From assembly GCF_001439685.1 (NCBI RefSeq), contig NZ_JYLH01000004.1:372001-436000 (forward strand): a stretch of DNA of 64,000 bases, written 5' to 3'. Below are positions 37,131 to 45,964 of this stretch, one piece after another. Both the position numbers and the translations under genes were made by a program. The stretch's first letter is position 1. Every line of letters starts with the position of its first letter. The DNA is from Pseudomonas libanensis. Its GTDB lineage: Bacteria > Pseudomonadota > Gammaproteobacteria > Pseudomonadales > Pseudomonadaceae. The notes beneath the pieces were generated by a model. The model was not told where the DNA came from and ran no database searches. It saw only the letters and a list, made by a program, of their open reading frames with translations.

Positions 37131-38126
37131 TCAAACCCAGCGCAATCGTCGAAATAACCACCACTGCCCCAATGCCACCGAGACCATCAACAGGCAGGCA
37201 ATCATGAATCCATAAGGGCTGGCAGAGAACGGAATGCCCCCCACATTGATACCAAGCAACCCGGTGAGAAAACTCATCGGCAGGAAGATCCCGGTGATGA
37301 TCCCAAAGCGGTACATGGTGCGGTTCATGCGCACGCTCAAGCGCCTATCTTCGGCCTCAAGCACAAGCCCCACGCGCTCTCGCGCCAATTCCAGCTCTTC
37401 CAGGTAACGGGTCAGGCTGTTGTGCAATTCATTCCAATAGTCGGCATCGTCGTCACAAAACCACGCCAGTTTGATTCGCGTCAGTTGGGCAAAAATATCC
37501 CGTTGCGGCGCCAGGAAACGCTTGAGCCCTGCCGCTCGCCGACGGATCTGCAAGACACTGCCGTGCTCCGGGGTATACCGTTCGTCGGCATCGAGTTTTT
37601 CTTCCTCGGCATCGACGATTTCAGACAAGGACGTGACCAGATCCTGCACTTTATTGGTCAGGTATTGGGCCATATAAAGGATGAGTTCAGAAGCAGTCCG
37701 TGGGCCCTTACCCTCCGCCAATTGCACCAGCAGCTCATCGGTCGCACGCAGCGGACGCAAACGCAGGGAAATCACACGATTGGCGGCGGCGAAGATACGT
37801 ACCGAAACCATGTCCTCGGGCTCGGCGCCCGGGTTGAGGTTGATCCCGCGCAGAAACAACAGCAATTCGGCGTCCGGCAGCGGCAACAGCCGTGGGCGAG
37901 TGTTCTCTTCCAGCAGCAGGTCACAGGCAAACTCGCTCAGGCCGCTGGATTTGCGTAGCCAGGTCTGGGTCTGGGGATGGCTGCGATCCCAATGCAACCA
38001 CAGGCTTTCATGGGGCTGCACTTGCAAATCGTCGAGCTCAGTCCGGGCAATCGAACGCGCACCGCCTTTACCGTCCAGCACCAGGGCATGCACAAGCCCC
38101 CATTGCGCGTTCTCTTCCTCGAACAT
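37131..38126 (-). CDS. cmaX: CorA-like magnesium/divalent cation channel CmaX
   Basis: 331 residues. A soluble N-terminal alpha/beta funnel (LWLHWDRSHPQTQTWL; ENTRPRLLPLPDAELLLFLRGINLN) is followed by long helices (~150-270) and two C-terminal TM helices. The pore motif is atypical: where CorA has GMN, this protein has GINVGGIPF (LLGINVGGIPFSASPYG), which resembles ZntB-type channels. ATG at 38126 with AGGGG upstream; GTG at 38132 is possible. First gene of the cmaX-crfX-cmpX-sigX string. Confidence 0.92.
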   Translation of the reverse strand: MFEEENAQWGLVHALVLDGKGGARSIARTELDDLQVQPHESLWLHWDRSHPQTQTWLRKSSGLSEFACDLLLEENTRPRLLPLPDAELLLFLRGINLNPGAEPEDMVSVRIFAAANRVISLRLRPLRATDELLVQLAEGKGPRTASELILYMAQYLTNKVQDLVTSLSEIVDAEEEKLDADERYTPEHGSVLQIRRRAAGLKRFLAPQRDIFAQLTRIKLAWFCDDDADYWNELHNSLTRYLEELELARERVGLVLEAEDRRLSVRMNRTMYRFGIITGIFLPMSFLTGLLGINVGGIPFSASPYGFMIACLLMVSVALGQWWLFRRLRWV

Positions 38127-38151
38127 CCTCACCCCTATCGGCTACTGCGGT

Positions 38152-38643
38152 TTATTCAGGCATTTTCAGCGGGCTGGGCGATACGATCACGCCGTTGTTA
38201 TCGGCATAGATGTACTCGCCCGGACGGAACGTCACGCCGGCGAACGTCACCACCACGTTCAGGTCACCCAGACCACGCTTGTCGGTTTTCATCGGGTGCG
38301 AGGCCAGCGCCTGCACACCCAGGTCGGTTTGGGCGATAACGTCGACATCACGGATGCAACCGTAGATCACCAGCCCTTCCCAACCGTTTTTCGCGGCTTT
38401 CTCGGCGATCAGATCCCCCAGCAATGCACGACGCAGGGAACCGCCGCCATCGACCACCATGACTTTGCCGGCGCCTGGCTGGTCCGCCTGTTCCTTGACC
38501 AGGGAGTTATCTTCGAAGCATTTGATGGTGACAATCTCGCCACCAAAGGAGTCTCGGCCACCGAAGTTGCTGAACATCGGCTCCACTACCTGCACCAGCT
38601 CCGGGTAGGCGTCACACAGGTCGGGGGTCACGTAATGGTTCAT
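38152..38643 (-). CDS. rraA: RraA-family protein (RNase E activity regulator / HMG aldolase fold)
   Basis: 163 residues with the family motifs [40 protein letters not shown] and [17 protein letters not shown]. coli RraA binds RNase E; close relatives are divalent-metal 4-hydroxy-4-methyl-2-oxoglutarate aldolases, and the D-x20-R-D signature of the aldolase (G-CIRD) is present, so either role is possible. ATG at 38643. A 229-base gap upstream separates it from the hydrolase gene; I see no other gene there. Confidence 0.92.
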   Translation of the reverse strand: MNHYVTPDLCDAYPELVQVVEPMFSNFGGRDSFGGEIVTIKCFEDNSLVKEQADQPGAGKVMVVDGGGSLRRALLGDLIAEKAAKNGWEGLVIYGCIRDVDVIAQTDLGVQALASHPMKTDKRGLGDLNVVVTFAGVTFRPGEYIYADNNGVIVSPSPLKMPE

Positions 38644-38872
38644 CGAGAAACTCCTGTCGTCAAAGAAGAGGTCAAACATCCACGCTGTACATCAGGAAAA
38701 CGCGCCGCGACAGGCATTCTTTAAGTGCGTGTCGGTCAGCGGCGGCCATGATCAGATCCACCTCGGTGCAACGCAATACACGTTGCGCGACTGAATATGA
38801 CCAGAAGTGCCTGGCGCGTCATATCTTAGCCGCAACCACTCAAGAGTGAAACGCCCTTGGTAGAGCGTTTCG

Positions 38873-39862
38873 TCAAACCGCCGCGGCCATGTCGGGCTGC
38901 GTACCGAATAAAGGTGTCAGCGGCTCTCGCAACCAACGCTCCACCAATGGCCACACTTCGGCCTGCGCGGCCTTGCTGACCAGCATCTGCACATGCCCGA
39001 AATCCTCACTGAAACCTTGTTTGCGCCCCAGGCACAGGTACTGACGATGCTCGCTGCCGACTTGTTCGAAGAGCTGGCGGCACGCCCAGTCAGGATCTTG
39101 GCGGTCACCGGCCGCGCTGACCGCCAGCAGTGGCACGTCGACCTCTGCCAGGCCCTTCCACCAATCACGCTCGGCATCGCCAAACCGGCCAAACAGGCCG
39201 TTCCAGCGCATCGCTTCGATCATCACACCGGCCGGCTCGTCCTCCGGGCCGCGCTTGAATCGCGGGCCGGACACCTGGGCGAGGCGCTTGAGGATAAATC
39301 GACCGCCCCACTCCACCGGTGGAATTTTCAATGGCCAATGGGTGCGACTGACCTGGCAGCCGAACAAGGCCACCGACGCTACCAATGACGCCCCCAGGTG
39401 TTGGCCCCCCAGGGCCGCCGCCAAGGTCGTGGCACCCAGGGAATGCCCGATCCAATGGGGAATTTGCCCGCTTTGCTCACGCACAAACGCACCGATGGCA
39501 GGCAAATCGTAGCGTGCGTAATCAGCAACACGGTTTCTGGCGTAATCCTGGTTGCGCTTGGACAGGCCATGCCCGCGCATTTCCGCAACCCACACATCAA
39601 AGCCCCGGCGCGCCAGGTAAGCGCCCAGGCCGATGCCTTTGGGGGAGTACCAGAAGCGTCGATTGGAAAAACTGCCGTGCAACAGAATAATCGGCGTGCC
39701 CCGGTTTTCAGGGACATTGGCCAGGCCCAAACGGGTAACGGCCAGTTCGACAGTGCCGTCGGGACTGTTGCCGGGCTTGAGCCGGTACACATCTTCACTC
39801 AGGTCGCCACGACGCTCAGCGCTGATCAAGGCGACAGGAAATAGTTTGCTGCTGCTTTGCAT
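38873..39862 (-). CDS. Alpha/beta-hydrolase
   Basis: 329-residue single-domain hydrolase. It has the oxyanion segment ILLHGSFSNRRFW, nucleophile elbow GHSLGAT (serine near residue 140), the acid in AVSAAGDRQDPDW and histidine in SEDFGHVQM. No signal peptide. The fold and motifs show an esterase/lipase-type enzyme; the substrate cannot be read from sequence. The gene order rraA-hydrolase-ppsA is the same in other pseudomonads. Confidence 0.85.
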   Translation of the reverse strand: MQSSSKLFPVALISAERRGDLSEDVYRLKPGNSPDGTVELAVTRLGLANVPENRGTPIILLHGSFSNRRFWYSPKGIGLGAYLARRGFDVWVAEMRGHGLSKRNQDYARNRVADYARYDLPAIGAFVREQSGQIPHWIGHSLGATTLAAALGGQHLGASLVASVALFGCQVSRTHWPLKIPPVEWGGRFILKRLAQVSGPRFKRGPEDEPAGVMIEAMRWNGLFGRFGDAERDWWKGLAEVDVPLLAVSAAGDRQDPDWACRQLFEQVGSEHRQYLCLGRKQGFSEDFGHVQMLVSKAAQAEVWPLVERWLREPLTPLFGTQPDMAAAV

Positions 39863-39874
39863 AATGCTCTTGCA

Positions 39875-39908
39875 CAAAAAAGGGCGGCGTCCGCAAGGAG
39901 TTCCGCCC
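39875..39908 (-). terminator. Intrinsic terminator downstream of ppsA
   Basis: Read on the minus strand: GGGCGG-N15-CCGCCC followed by T7. A second hairpin nearer ppsA (39924-39950, GCCGGTCAC-N9-GTGACCGGC) precedes it without a clean T-run. Confidence 0.88.
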
Positions 39909-39968
39909 TGTACAGATAAGAATGCCGGTCACCCTCTACGAGTGACCGGCACTTTTGACATCGCGACC

Positions 39969-42344
39969 TTAGGCGGACGCTTGGCCTTCCGCCAGGAAGA
40001 ACCAGGTTTCCAGCACGGAATCGGGGTTCAGCGAGACGCTTTCGATGCCCTGCTCCATCAGCCATTTGGCCAGGTCAGGGTGGTCCGAAGGGCCCTGGCC
40101 GCAGATACCGATGTACTTGCCGGCCTTGTTACAGGCCTGGATGGCGTTGGCCAGCAGCTTCTTGACCGCAGGGTTACGCTCGTCGAACAGGTGAGCGATG
40201 ATCCCCGAGTCGCGGTCCAGGCCCAGGGTCAGCTGGGTCAGGTCGTTGGAGCCGATGGAGAACCCGTCGAAGAACTCCAGGAACTCTTCAGCCAGGATGG
40301 CGTTGGACGGCAACTCGCACATCATGATTACGCGCAGGCCGTTCTCGCCACGGGTCAGGCCGTTTTCGGCGAGCAGGTCGACCACCTGGCTCGCTTCGCC
40401 CAGGGTGCGCACAAATGGCACCATGATCTCGACGTTGGTCAGGCCCATCTCGTTGCGCACGCGCTTGAGTGCACGGCACTCGAGCTCGAAGCAGTCACGG
40501 AACGCTTCGCTGATGTAGCGTGAAGCACCGCGGAAACCCAGCATCGGGTTTTCTTCTTCCGGCTCGTAGAGCTTGCCGCCGATCAGGTTGGCATATTCGT
40601 TGGACTTGAAATCCGACAGGCGCACGATGACCTTTTTCGGGTAGAACGCCGCCGCCAGGGTACTGATGCCTTCGACCAGTTTCTCGACGTAGAAGCCTAC
40701 CGGGTCGTTGTAGCCGGCAATGCGCTTGTCGACGCTTTCCTTGATGTCCAGCGGCAGGCCGTCGTAGTTCAACAGGGCCTTGGGGTGCACGCCGATCATG
40801 CGGTTGATGATGAACTCCAGGCGGGCCAGGCCCACACCGGCGTTCGGCAACTGCGCAAAATCGAATGCGCGATCCGGGTTGCCGACGTTCATCATGATCT
40901 TGAACGGCAGGTCAGGCATGGCGTCGATGGAGTTCTGCTTGATATCGAAGCCCAGCTCACCTTCGAAGATGAAGCCAGTGTCGCCTTCGGCGCAGGACAC
41001 GGTCACACCCTGGCCGTCCTTGAGCAGTTGGGTGGCGTTGCCGCAACCGACTACCGCAGGAATCCCCAGCTCACGGGCGATGATCGCCGCGTGGCAGGTA
41101 CGCCCGCCACGGTTGGTGACAATGGCGCTGGCACGTTTCATCACCGGTTCCCAGTCCGGGTCGGTCATGTCGGAGACCAGCACGTCGCCGGGCTGGACCT
41201 TGTCCATCTCGGACACGTCCTTGATGATCCGCACCTTGCCGGCGCCGATGCGCTGGCCGATGGCACGGCCTTCCACCAGTACGGTGCCGGTTTCCTTCAA
41301 CAGGTAGCGTTCCATGACATTGGCCGAAGTGCGGCTCTTCACGGTCTCGGGACGGGCCTGCACGATATACAGCTTGCCGTCGTCACCGTCCTTGGCCCAC
41401 TCGATGTCCATCGGGCACTTGTAGTGCTTCTCGATGATCATCGCTTGCTTGGCCAGTTCGCTGACTTCAGCGTCGGTCAGGCAGAAACGCGCGCGCTCGG
41501 CCTTGTCGACGTCAACGGTTTTCACCGAGCGACCGGCCTTGGCCTCGTCGCCGTAGATCATCTTGATCGCCTTGCTGCCCAGGTTGCGGCGCAGGATGGC
41601 CGGGCGGCCGGCCTCAAGGGTGTGCTTGTGCACGTAGAATTCGTCGGGGTTGACCGCGCCTTGCACGACGGTTTCGCCCAGACCGTAGGCACCCGTGATA
41701 AATACCACGTCACGGAAGCCGGATTCGGTATCGAGGGTGAACATCACGCCGGCAGTGCCGGTTTCCGAACGCACCATGCGCTGCACGCCGGCAGACAGGG
41801 CCACCAGCTTGTGGTCGAACCCTTGGTGTACGCGGTAGGAAATCGCACGGTCGTTAAAGAGGGAGGCAAACACTTCCTTGGCTGCGCGGATCACGTTTTC
41901 GACGCCGCGAATGTTCAGGAAGGTTTCCTGCTGGCCGGCAAAGGAGGCGTCCGGCAAGTCTTCGGCGGTCGCCGAGGAGCGCACGGCCACGGCCATGTCC
42001 GGGTTACCGGCGGACAGGGTCGCGAAGGCGGTACGGATTTCTTCGTTGAGCTTCTCGGGGAACTCGGCTTCCATGATCCACTGGCGGATCTGGGCGCCGG
42101 TCTTGGCCAGGGCGTTGACGTCATCGACGTCCAGGGCGTCCAGCGCCGCGTGGATCTGGGCGTTGAGGCCGCTCAGCTCAAGGAAGTCGCGGTAAGCCTG
42201 GGCCGTGGTGGCGAAACCACCAGGCACCGAGACACCAGCGCCTGCAAGATTACTGATCATCTCGCCGAGGGATGCGTTCTTGCCCCCTACGTGCTCTACA
42301 TCATGGACGCCGAGCTTATCGAGGGAAACTACGTACTCTACCAA
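39969..42344 (-). CDS. ppsA: Phosphoenolpyruvate synthase
   Basis: Gluconeogenic enzyme converting pyruvate and ATP to PEP, AMP and phosphate. 791 residues: N-terminal ATP-binding domain ([38 protein letters not shown]), central phosphohistidine domain with [21 protein letters not shown] in segments (~residue 420), and the PEP/pyruvate TIM barrel ([42 protein letters not shown] with catalytic Cys). It diverges from ppsR, which encodes its regulator. Confidence 0.97.
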   Translation of the reverse strand: MVEYVVSLDKLGVHDVEHVGGKNASLGEMISNLAGAGVSVPGGFATTAQAYRDFLELSGLNAQIHAALDALDVDDVNALAKTGAQIRQWIMEAEFPEKLNEEIRTAFATLSAGNPDMAVAVRSSATAEDLPDASFAGQQETFLNIRGVENVIRAAKEVFASLFNDRAISYRVHQGFDHKLVALSAGVQRMVRSETGTAGVMFTLDTESGFRDVVFITGAYGLGETVVQGAVNPDEFYVHKHTLEAGRPAILRRNLGSKAIKMIYGDEAKAGRSVKTVDVDKAERARFCLTDAEVSELAKQAMIIEKHYKCPMDIEWAKDGDDGKLYIVQARPETVKSRTSANVMERYLLKETGTVLVEGRAIGQRIGAGKVRIIKDVSEMDKVQPGDVLVSDMTDPDWEPVMKRASAIVTNRGGRTCHAAIIARELGIPAVVGCGNATQLLKDGQGVTVSCAEGDTGFIFEGELGFDIKQNSIDAMPDLPFKIMMNVGNPDRAFDFAQLPNAGVGLARLEFIINRMIGVHPKALLNYDGLPLDIKESVDKRIAGYNDPVGFYVEKLVEGISTLAAAFYPKKVIVRLSDFKSNEYANLIGGKLYEPEEENPMLGFRGASRYISEAFRDCFELECRALKRVRNEMGLTNVEIMVPFVRTLGEASQVVDLLAENGLTRGENGLRVIMMCELPSNAILAEEFLEFFDGFSIGSNDLTQLTLGLDRDSGIIAHLFDERNPAVKKLLANAIQACNKAGKYIGICGQGPSDHPDLAKWLMEQGIESVSLNPDSVLETWFFLAEGQASA

Positions 42345-42522
42345 GGTGATCTCTCCACTTTCTGTGTTGGAAAAGCTCAGGACGCCGGCTGCTCAGTAGG
42401 AGCTAACGCCAGCGCTTGTGGCCTGGACCTGGAAAATAAGTGAGAATGCGGCCCACTGCGGGACGGCAAAATCGCGCCTATCATATCCAAGATTCGCCAT
42501 CAGCTTAAGGCCCAGGGCTCAA

Positions 42523-43341
42523 ATGAAACGATCTGCTTTCTTTATTTCCGACGGCACCGGCATCACAGCCGAAACATTGGGCCAGAGCCTGCTCGCGCAG
42601 TTCGAAAACATTACCTTCGCCAAATTCACGCGGCCTTATATAGACAGCGTGGATAAAGCGCGGGCCATGGTACAACAAATCAATCTGGCGGCTGAAAAAG
42701 ACGGATTTCGTCCGATCATTTTCGACACCATCGTCAATCAAGACATTCGTGAGATTCTCGCAACGTCGAATGGTTTCATGATCGACATTTTCTCGACCTT
42801 CCTGGCGCCGCTGGAACAGGAGCTGAGCGAGCATTCATCGTACTCCGTCGGCAAGTCCCACTCCATCGGGCACAACTCCAACTATATGGAGCGGATCGAG
42901 GCGGTGAACTTCGCCCTCGACAACGATGATGGCGCCCGCACCCACTACTACGACAAGGCCGACCTGATTCTGGTGGGCGTGTCGCGCTGCGGCAAGACCC
43001 CGACCTGCCTGTACATGGCCATGCAATTCGGCATCCGTGCGGCCAACTATCCGCTGACCGAAGATGACATGGAGCACCTGACGTTGCCTGCCGCCCTGCG
43101 TGCGCATTCGCACAAGTTGTTCGGCCTCACAATCGACCCGGACCGGCTGACCGCCATCCGCAACGAGCGCAAGCCCAACAGCCGCTATTCCAGCTATGCC
43201 CAGTGTGAGTTTGAAGTGCGCGAAGTAGAAAATCTGTTCCGTCGCGAGAATATTGCGCACATCAATTCCACGCATTTTTCGGTGGAAGAGATTTCAGCGA
43301 AGATTTTGGTGGAGAAGGGTGTGGAGCGCAGATTCAAATAG
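42523..43341 (+). CDS. ppsR: PEP synthase regulatory protein (pyruvate,Pi-dependent kinase/phosphorylase, DUF299)
   Basis: 272-residue bifunctional enzyme that inactivates PEP synthase by ADP-dependent threonine phosphorylation and restores it by Pi-dependent phosphorolysis. N-terminal [20 protein letters not shown] and P-loop-like [13 protein letters not shown] (~residue 152) are diagnostic. ATG at 42523. Divergent from ppsA across 178 bases, so the two probably share a control region. Confidence 0.95.
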   Translation: MKRSAFFISDGTGITAETLGQSLLAQFENITFAKFTRPYIDSVDKARAMVQQINLAAEKDGFRPIIFDTIVNQDIREILATSNGFMIDIFSTFLAPLEQELSEHSSYSVGKSHSIGHNSNYMERIEAVNFALDNDDGARTHYYDKADLILVGVSRCGKTPTCLYMAMQFGIRAANYPLTEDDMEHLTLPAALRAHSHKLFGLTIDPDRLTAIRNERKPNSRYSSYAQCEFEVREVENLFRRENIAHINSTHFSVEEISAKILVEKGVERRFK

Positions 43342-43362
43342 TTGTATTGCCTGAACTGGCGC

Positions 43363-43447
43363 TTTCGCGAGCAAGCCCGCTCCCACATTTTGACCGTATT
43401 CCAAAGAAGGATTTCGGTCCAATGTGGGAGCTGGCTTGCCTGCGATG
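43363..43447. repeat. REPIN between ppsR and the MocR gene
   Basis: TCGCGAGCAAGCCCGCTCCCACA and the inverted TGTGGGAGCTGGCTTGCCTGCGATG with ~40 bases between. Lies between convergent genes. Confidence 0.83.
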
Positions 43448-43462
43448 AACGGTAACGCGGAT

Positions 43463-44887
43463 TTACAGATGAAACCGCCCGCCCCCCTGCCCCAGCGCGG
43501 TCGCCAGCGCATCGAAGCCCTCGCGCAATAGCTGATCATCGCCCGACGTGTTGCAGATACTCGCCCGAATAAACTGCGGCACCGCCGTCTGACCCACGGC
43601 GAACGCCTCGGCAGTAGCGATCAGGTAATTATTCTGCTTGAGCTCTGCCTCGATTTCCGATGCCCGCCAAGGCTCCGGCACTTCAATCCAGAAGTGCGGG
43701 CTATTAAGGTGAGTGCGATAGGCCAGGCCGCCCAACTGGTCGCTCACCAAGGCTTTGCGCCGGCTGATTTCGCTGATCTGCTGGCGCAACAGGTACTCCG
43801 CCGTGCCGTTCTCGATCCATTGAGTGGCCAGCTCCAGGGTCACGGGCGTGGCCATCCAGCAGGTCGAGCGCAGTGCCGCCGAGATGCGGCTGACCAGTGC
43901 CGGTGGCGCGTGCACGTAGCCCACCCGCAACCCTGCCGACACTGCCTTGCTCAGGCTGCTGATCAAAATCGTACGTTCAGGCGCGAAATAGCTGAGGGGC
44001 GGCGGACGATCTTCCACCAGCACGCCGTGGGCTTCGTCTTCAAGAATCAGCAGGTTGTGTTCGCGGCACACCTTGGCCAAGGCTTCGCGGCGCGCAACCG
44101 ACAACACCGCCGTCGTCGGATTCTGGATAGTCGGCGTGCAGTACAACGCCGAGATCCGGTGATTACGACAAACCTCATCCAGCGCCGTGGGCAGCACGCC
44201 CTCCTCATCCATTTCCAGGCCGATCAGCCGCACACCCAGCATGCGCGCAGCGGTAATCAGCCCCGGGTAAGTCAGTTGCTCGGTGACCACCGTATCGCCA
44301 GCGCGCAGCAACGCCATCATTGCGCATAACAAACCATGCTGGCCGCCATTGACGCAGATGACCTGCTCGGGAATCGGATGGAAATCGCGTTGCACCAGCC
44401 ACTGCGCACCGGCTTCACGGTAACGCGGCAGGCCGGCGTCGGGGGTGTAGGCACTGATGTCCTGAAGAAACTTGGCGTTGGTCGACAGGGTTTGGAAGCT
44501 CTGGGCGAGAAACGCCGTCTCCTGCCCAGGGATATGCATGTTGCGGCTCATGTCGAAGTATTGGCGCGGCTCCTCGCTGAAATTGCGAAAGCCCTCATCG
44601 CGCTGGCGCTCCATCCCACGCTTGCGCACGAAGGTTCCATCACCTACCCGCGCGACCACCAACCCCAGGCGCTCCAGCTCACCATAGGCGCGGCTGATGG
44701 TGCCGATGGTCACCCCCAGATTGTCGGAAAGCACCCGATGGGGAGGCAGCTTTCGTCCCGGTTCAATCAAGCCTTCGAGGATGCCCCGCTCCATGACATC
44801 GGACAAGCGCTTGTACTTCACGCCCTGCCCGCTGGACAACCCCTCACGCATAATTGACACCATGTCAATATTTGTTTTGACAGTCAT
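43463..44887 (-). CDS. MocR-family regulator: GntR winged helix fused to a PLP aminotransferase-like domain
   Basis: 474 residues. Residues ~20-90 are a GntR-type winged helix (YKRLSDVMERGILEGLIEPG; NLGVTIGTISRAYGELERLG). Residues ~110-460 are a fold-type I aminotransferase-like domain with the PLP lysine in ISSLSKAVSAGLRVGY and VNGGQHGLL, YCTPTIQNPTT, LEDEAHG. MocR proteins sense PLP or amino-acid derivatives and typically control the divergent gene through direct-repeat operators. Here the divergent operon (44991-50519) carries a PLP enzyme and cysteine-type chemistry. Start ATG 44887; internal ATGs nearby are possible. Confidence 0.92.
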   Translation of the reverse strand: MTVKTNIDMVSIMREGLSSGQGVKYKRLSDVMERGILEGLIEPGRKLPPHRVLSDNLGVTIGTISRAYGELERLGLVVARVGDGTFVRKRGMERQRDEGFRNFSEEPRQYFDMSRNMHIPGQETAFLAQSFQTLSTNAKFLQDISAYTPDAGLPRYREAGAQWLVQRDFHPIPEQVICVNGGQHGLLCAMMALLRAGDTVVTEQLTYPGLITAARMLGVRLIGLEMDEEGVLPTALDEVCRNHRISALYCTPTIQNPTTAVLSVARREALAKVCREHNLLILEDEAHGVLVEDRPPPLSYFAPERTILISSLSKAVSAGLRVGYVHAPPALVSRISAALRSTCWMATPVTLELATQWIENGTAEYLLRQQISEISRRKALVSDQLGGLAYRTHLNSPHFWIEVPEPWRASEIEAELKQNNYLIATAEAFAVGQTAVPQFIRASICNTSGDDQLLREGFDALATALGQGGGRFHL

Positions 44888-44915
44888 CTTTTGCCCTAAT
44901 AGTGTGCTTTTACGG

Positions 44916-44966
44916 GTTCAATCGCCGATAAACATACCTCATTACAAGTTCAATATAGAGTTCAAT
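44916..44966. promoter_or_regulatory. Three GTTCAAT direct repeats: candidate MocR operator
   Basis: GTTCAAT occurs at 44916-44922, 44948-44954 and 44960-44966 in the 103-base divergent region. The last two are 12 bases apart, the first 32 from the second, so all lie close to one helical face (about one and three turns). MocR regulators such as GabR and PdxR use direct repeats. No other heptamer is repeated here. Confidence 0.6.
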
Positions 44967-44990
44967 TTCGGCTCAGGGAAGCAATAAACG

Positions 44991-45941
44991 ATGCCAATGT
45001 CCGCCGTTCTCGAAAGCACCGCAAAAACAAAAACGCAAAAACAGTGGTTGGCCGGGCTGGTGACCAGCGTGATGTTCCTCATCGTATGCCTGAGCTGGGG
45101 CACTACCTGGCTGGGCATCAAGATTGCCGTGGAGAGCGTGCCGCCGCTGACGTCTGCCGGCCTGCGCTTCCTGATTGCCTTTCCGTTATTCCTGTGTTTT
45201 GCCCTGGTGCGGCGCGAGCCGATCCTGTTCCCCCGGGAAAGTCGCTGGTTCTTCGTATTCGTGACCCTGTCCTACTTCAGCATTCCTTATTACCTGCTCA
45301 ACTATGGCGAGATGCATGTGTCGTCCGGGCTCACCGCCCTGCTGTTCAGCTGCATGCCGGTGTTCATCCTGATCTTTTCCGCGCTGTTCCTGCGTGAGCG
45401 CATCTACTTCTCACAGGTGGTCGGCATCGGCATCGGGTTCGCCAGCCTCTACATGATCATCAGAAGCCAGGGCCTGCACCTGGACCACGCCGAGTTCTTC
45501 GGTGTACTGGCTATCCTGAGCGCGGCGATCATGCATGCCTTGTGCTATGTCATCACCAAGCAAAAAGGCAGCGCCATCAGCGTGATTACCTACAACACCC
45601 TGCCCATCGGCATTGCCGGGCTGATGCTGTTCGTGGCCGGCCTGTGGTTTGAAACGCCGGTCTTCAACGCCATCACCCTGCGTTCCTGGAGTGCGCTGTT
45701 CTACTTGGGGCTGGTGGCCTCTGTAGGCGGGTTCATCGTGTATTTCATGCTGCTCAAGCGCCTGAGCCCGATCATCCTGTCGTTCGTCTTTATCATCTTC
45801 CCGGTGTTCGCGGTCATCATCGGTGCCTGGTACGAAGGCGTGGAAATTTCCCGCGACCTGATGCTGTACTCGGCGATCCTGCTGGCCGGCTTTGCGATCA
45901 CCAAGTTGCCCATCGAAAAACTCCTGGCCAAGAAAAATTGA
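44991..45941 (+). CDS. EamA/DMT-family transporter (likely metabolite exporter)
   Basis: 316 residues with ten predicted TM helices in two EamA repeats (SWGTTWLGIKIAVESVPPLTSAGLRF in the first; MHALCYVITKQKGSAISVI and FVFIIFPVFAVIIGAWYEG in the second). Members include RhtA and YdcZ/EamA, exporters of amino acids and cysteine pathway metabolites. It opens the operon of sulfur-transfer and cysteine-synthase-like genes, so export of the operon's amino-acid product is the best guess. ATG 44991; 44997 is an alternative. Confidence 0.88.
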   Translation: MPMSAVLESTAKTKTQKQWLAGLVTSVMFLIVCLSWGTTWLGIKIAVESVPPLTSAGLRFLIAFPLFLCFALVRREPILFPRESRWFFVFVTLSYFSIPYYLLNYGEMHVSSGLTALLFSCMPVFILIFSALFLRERIYFSQVVGIGIGFASLYMIIRSQGLHLDHAEFFGVLAILSAAIMHALCYVITKQKGSAISVITYNTLPIGIAGLMLFVAGLWFETPVFNAITLRSWSALFYLGLVASVGGFIVYFMLLKRLSPIILSFVFIIFPVFAVIIGAWYEGVEISRDLMLYSAILLAGFAITKLPIEKLLAKKN

Positions 45942-45964
45942 CCCCTAACCAACGCGAGAGAAAC

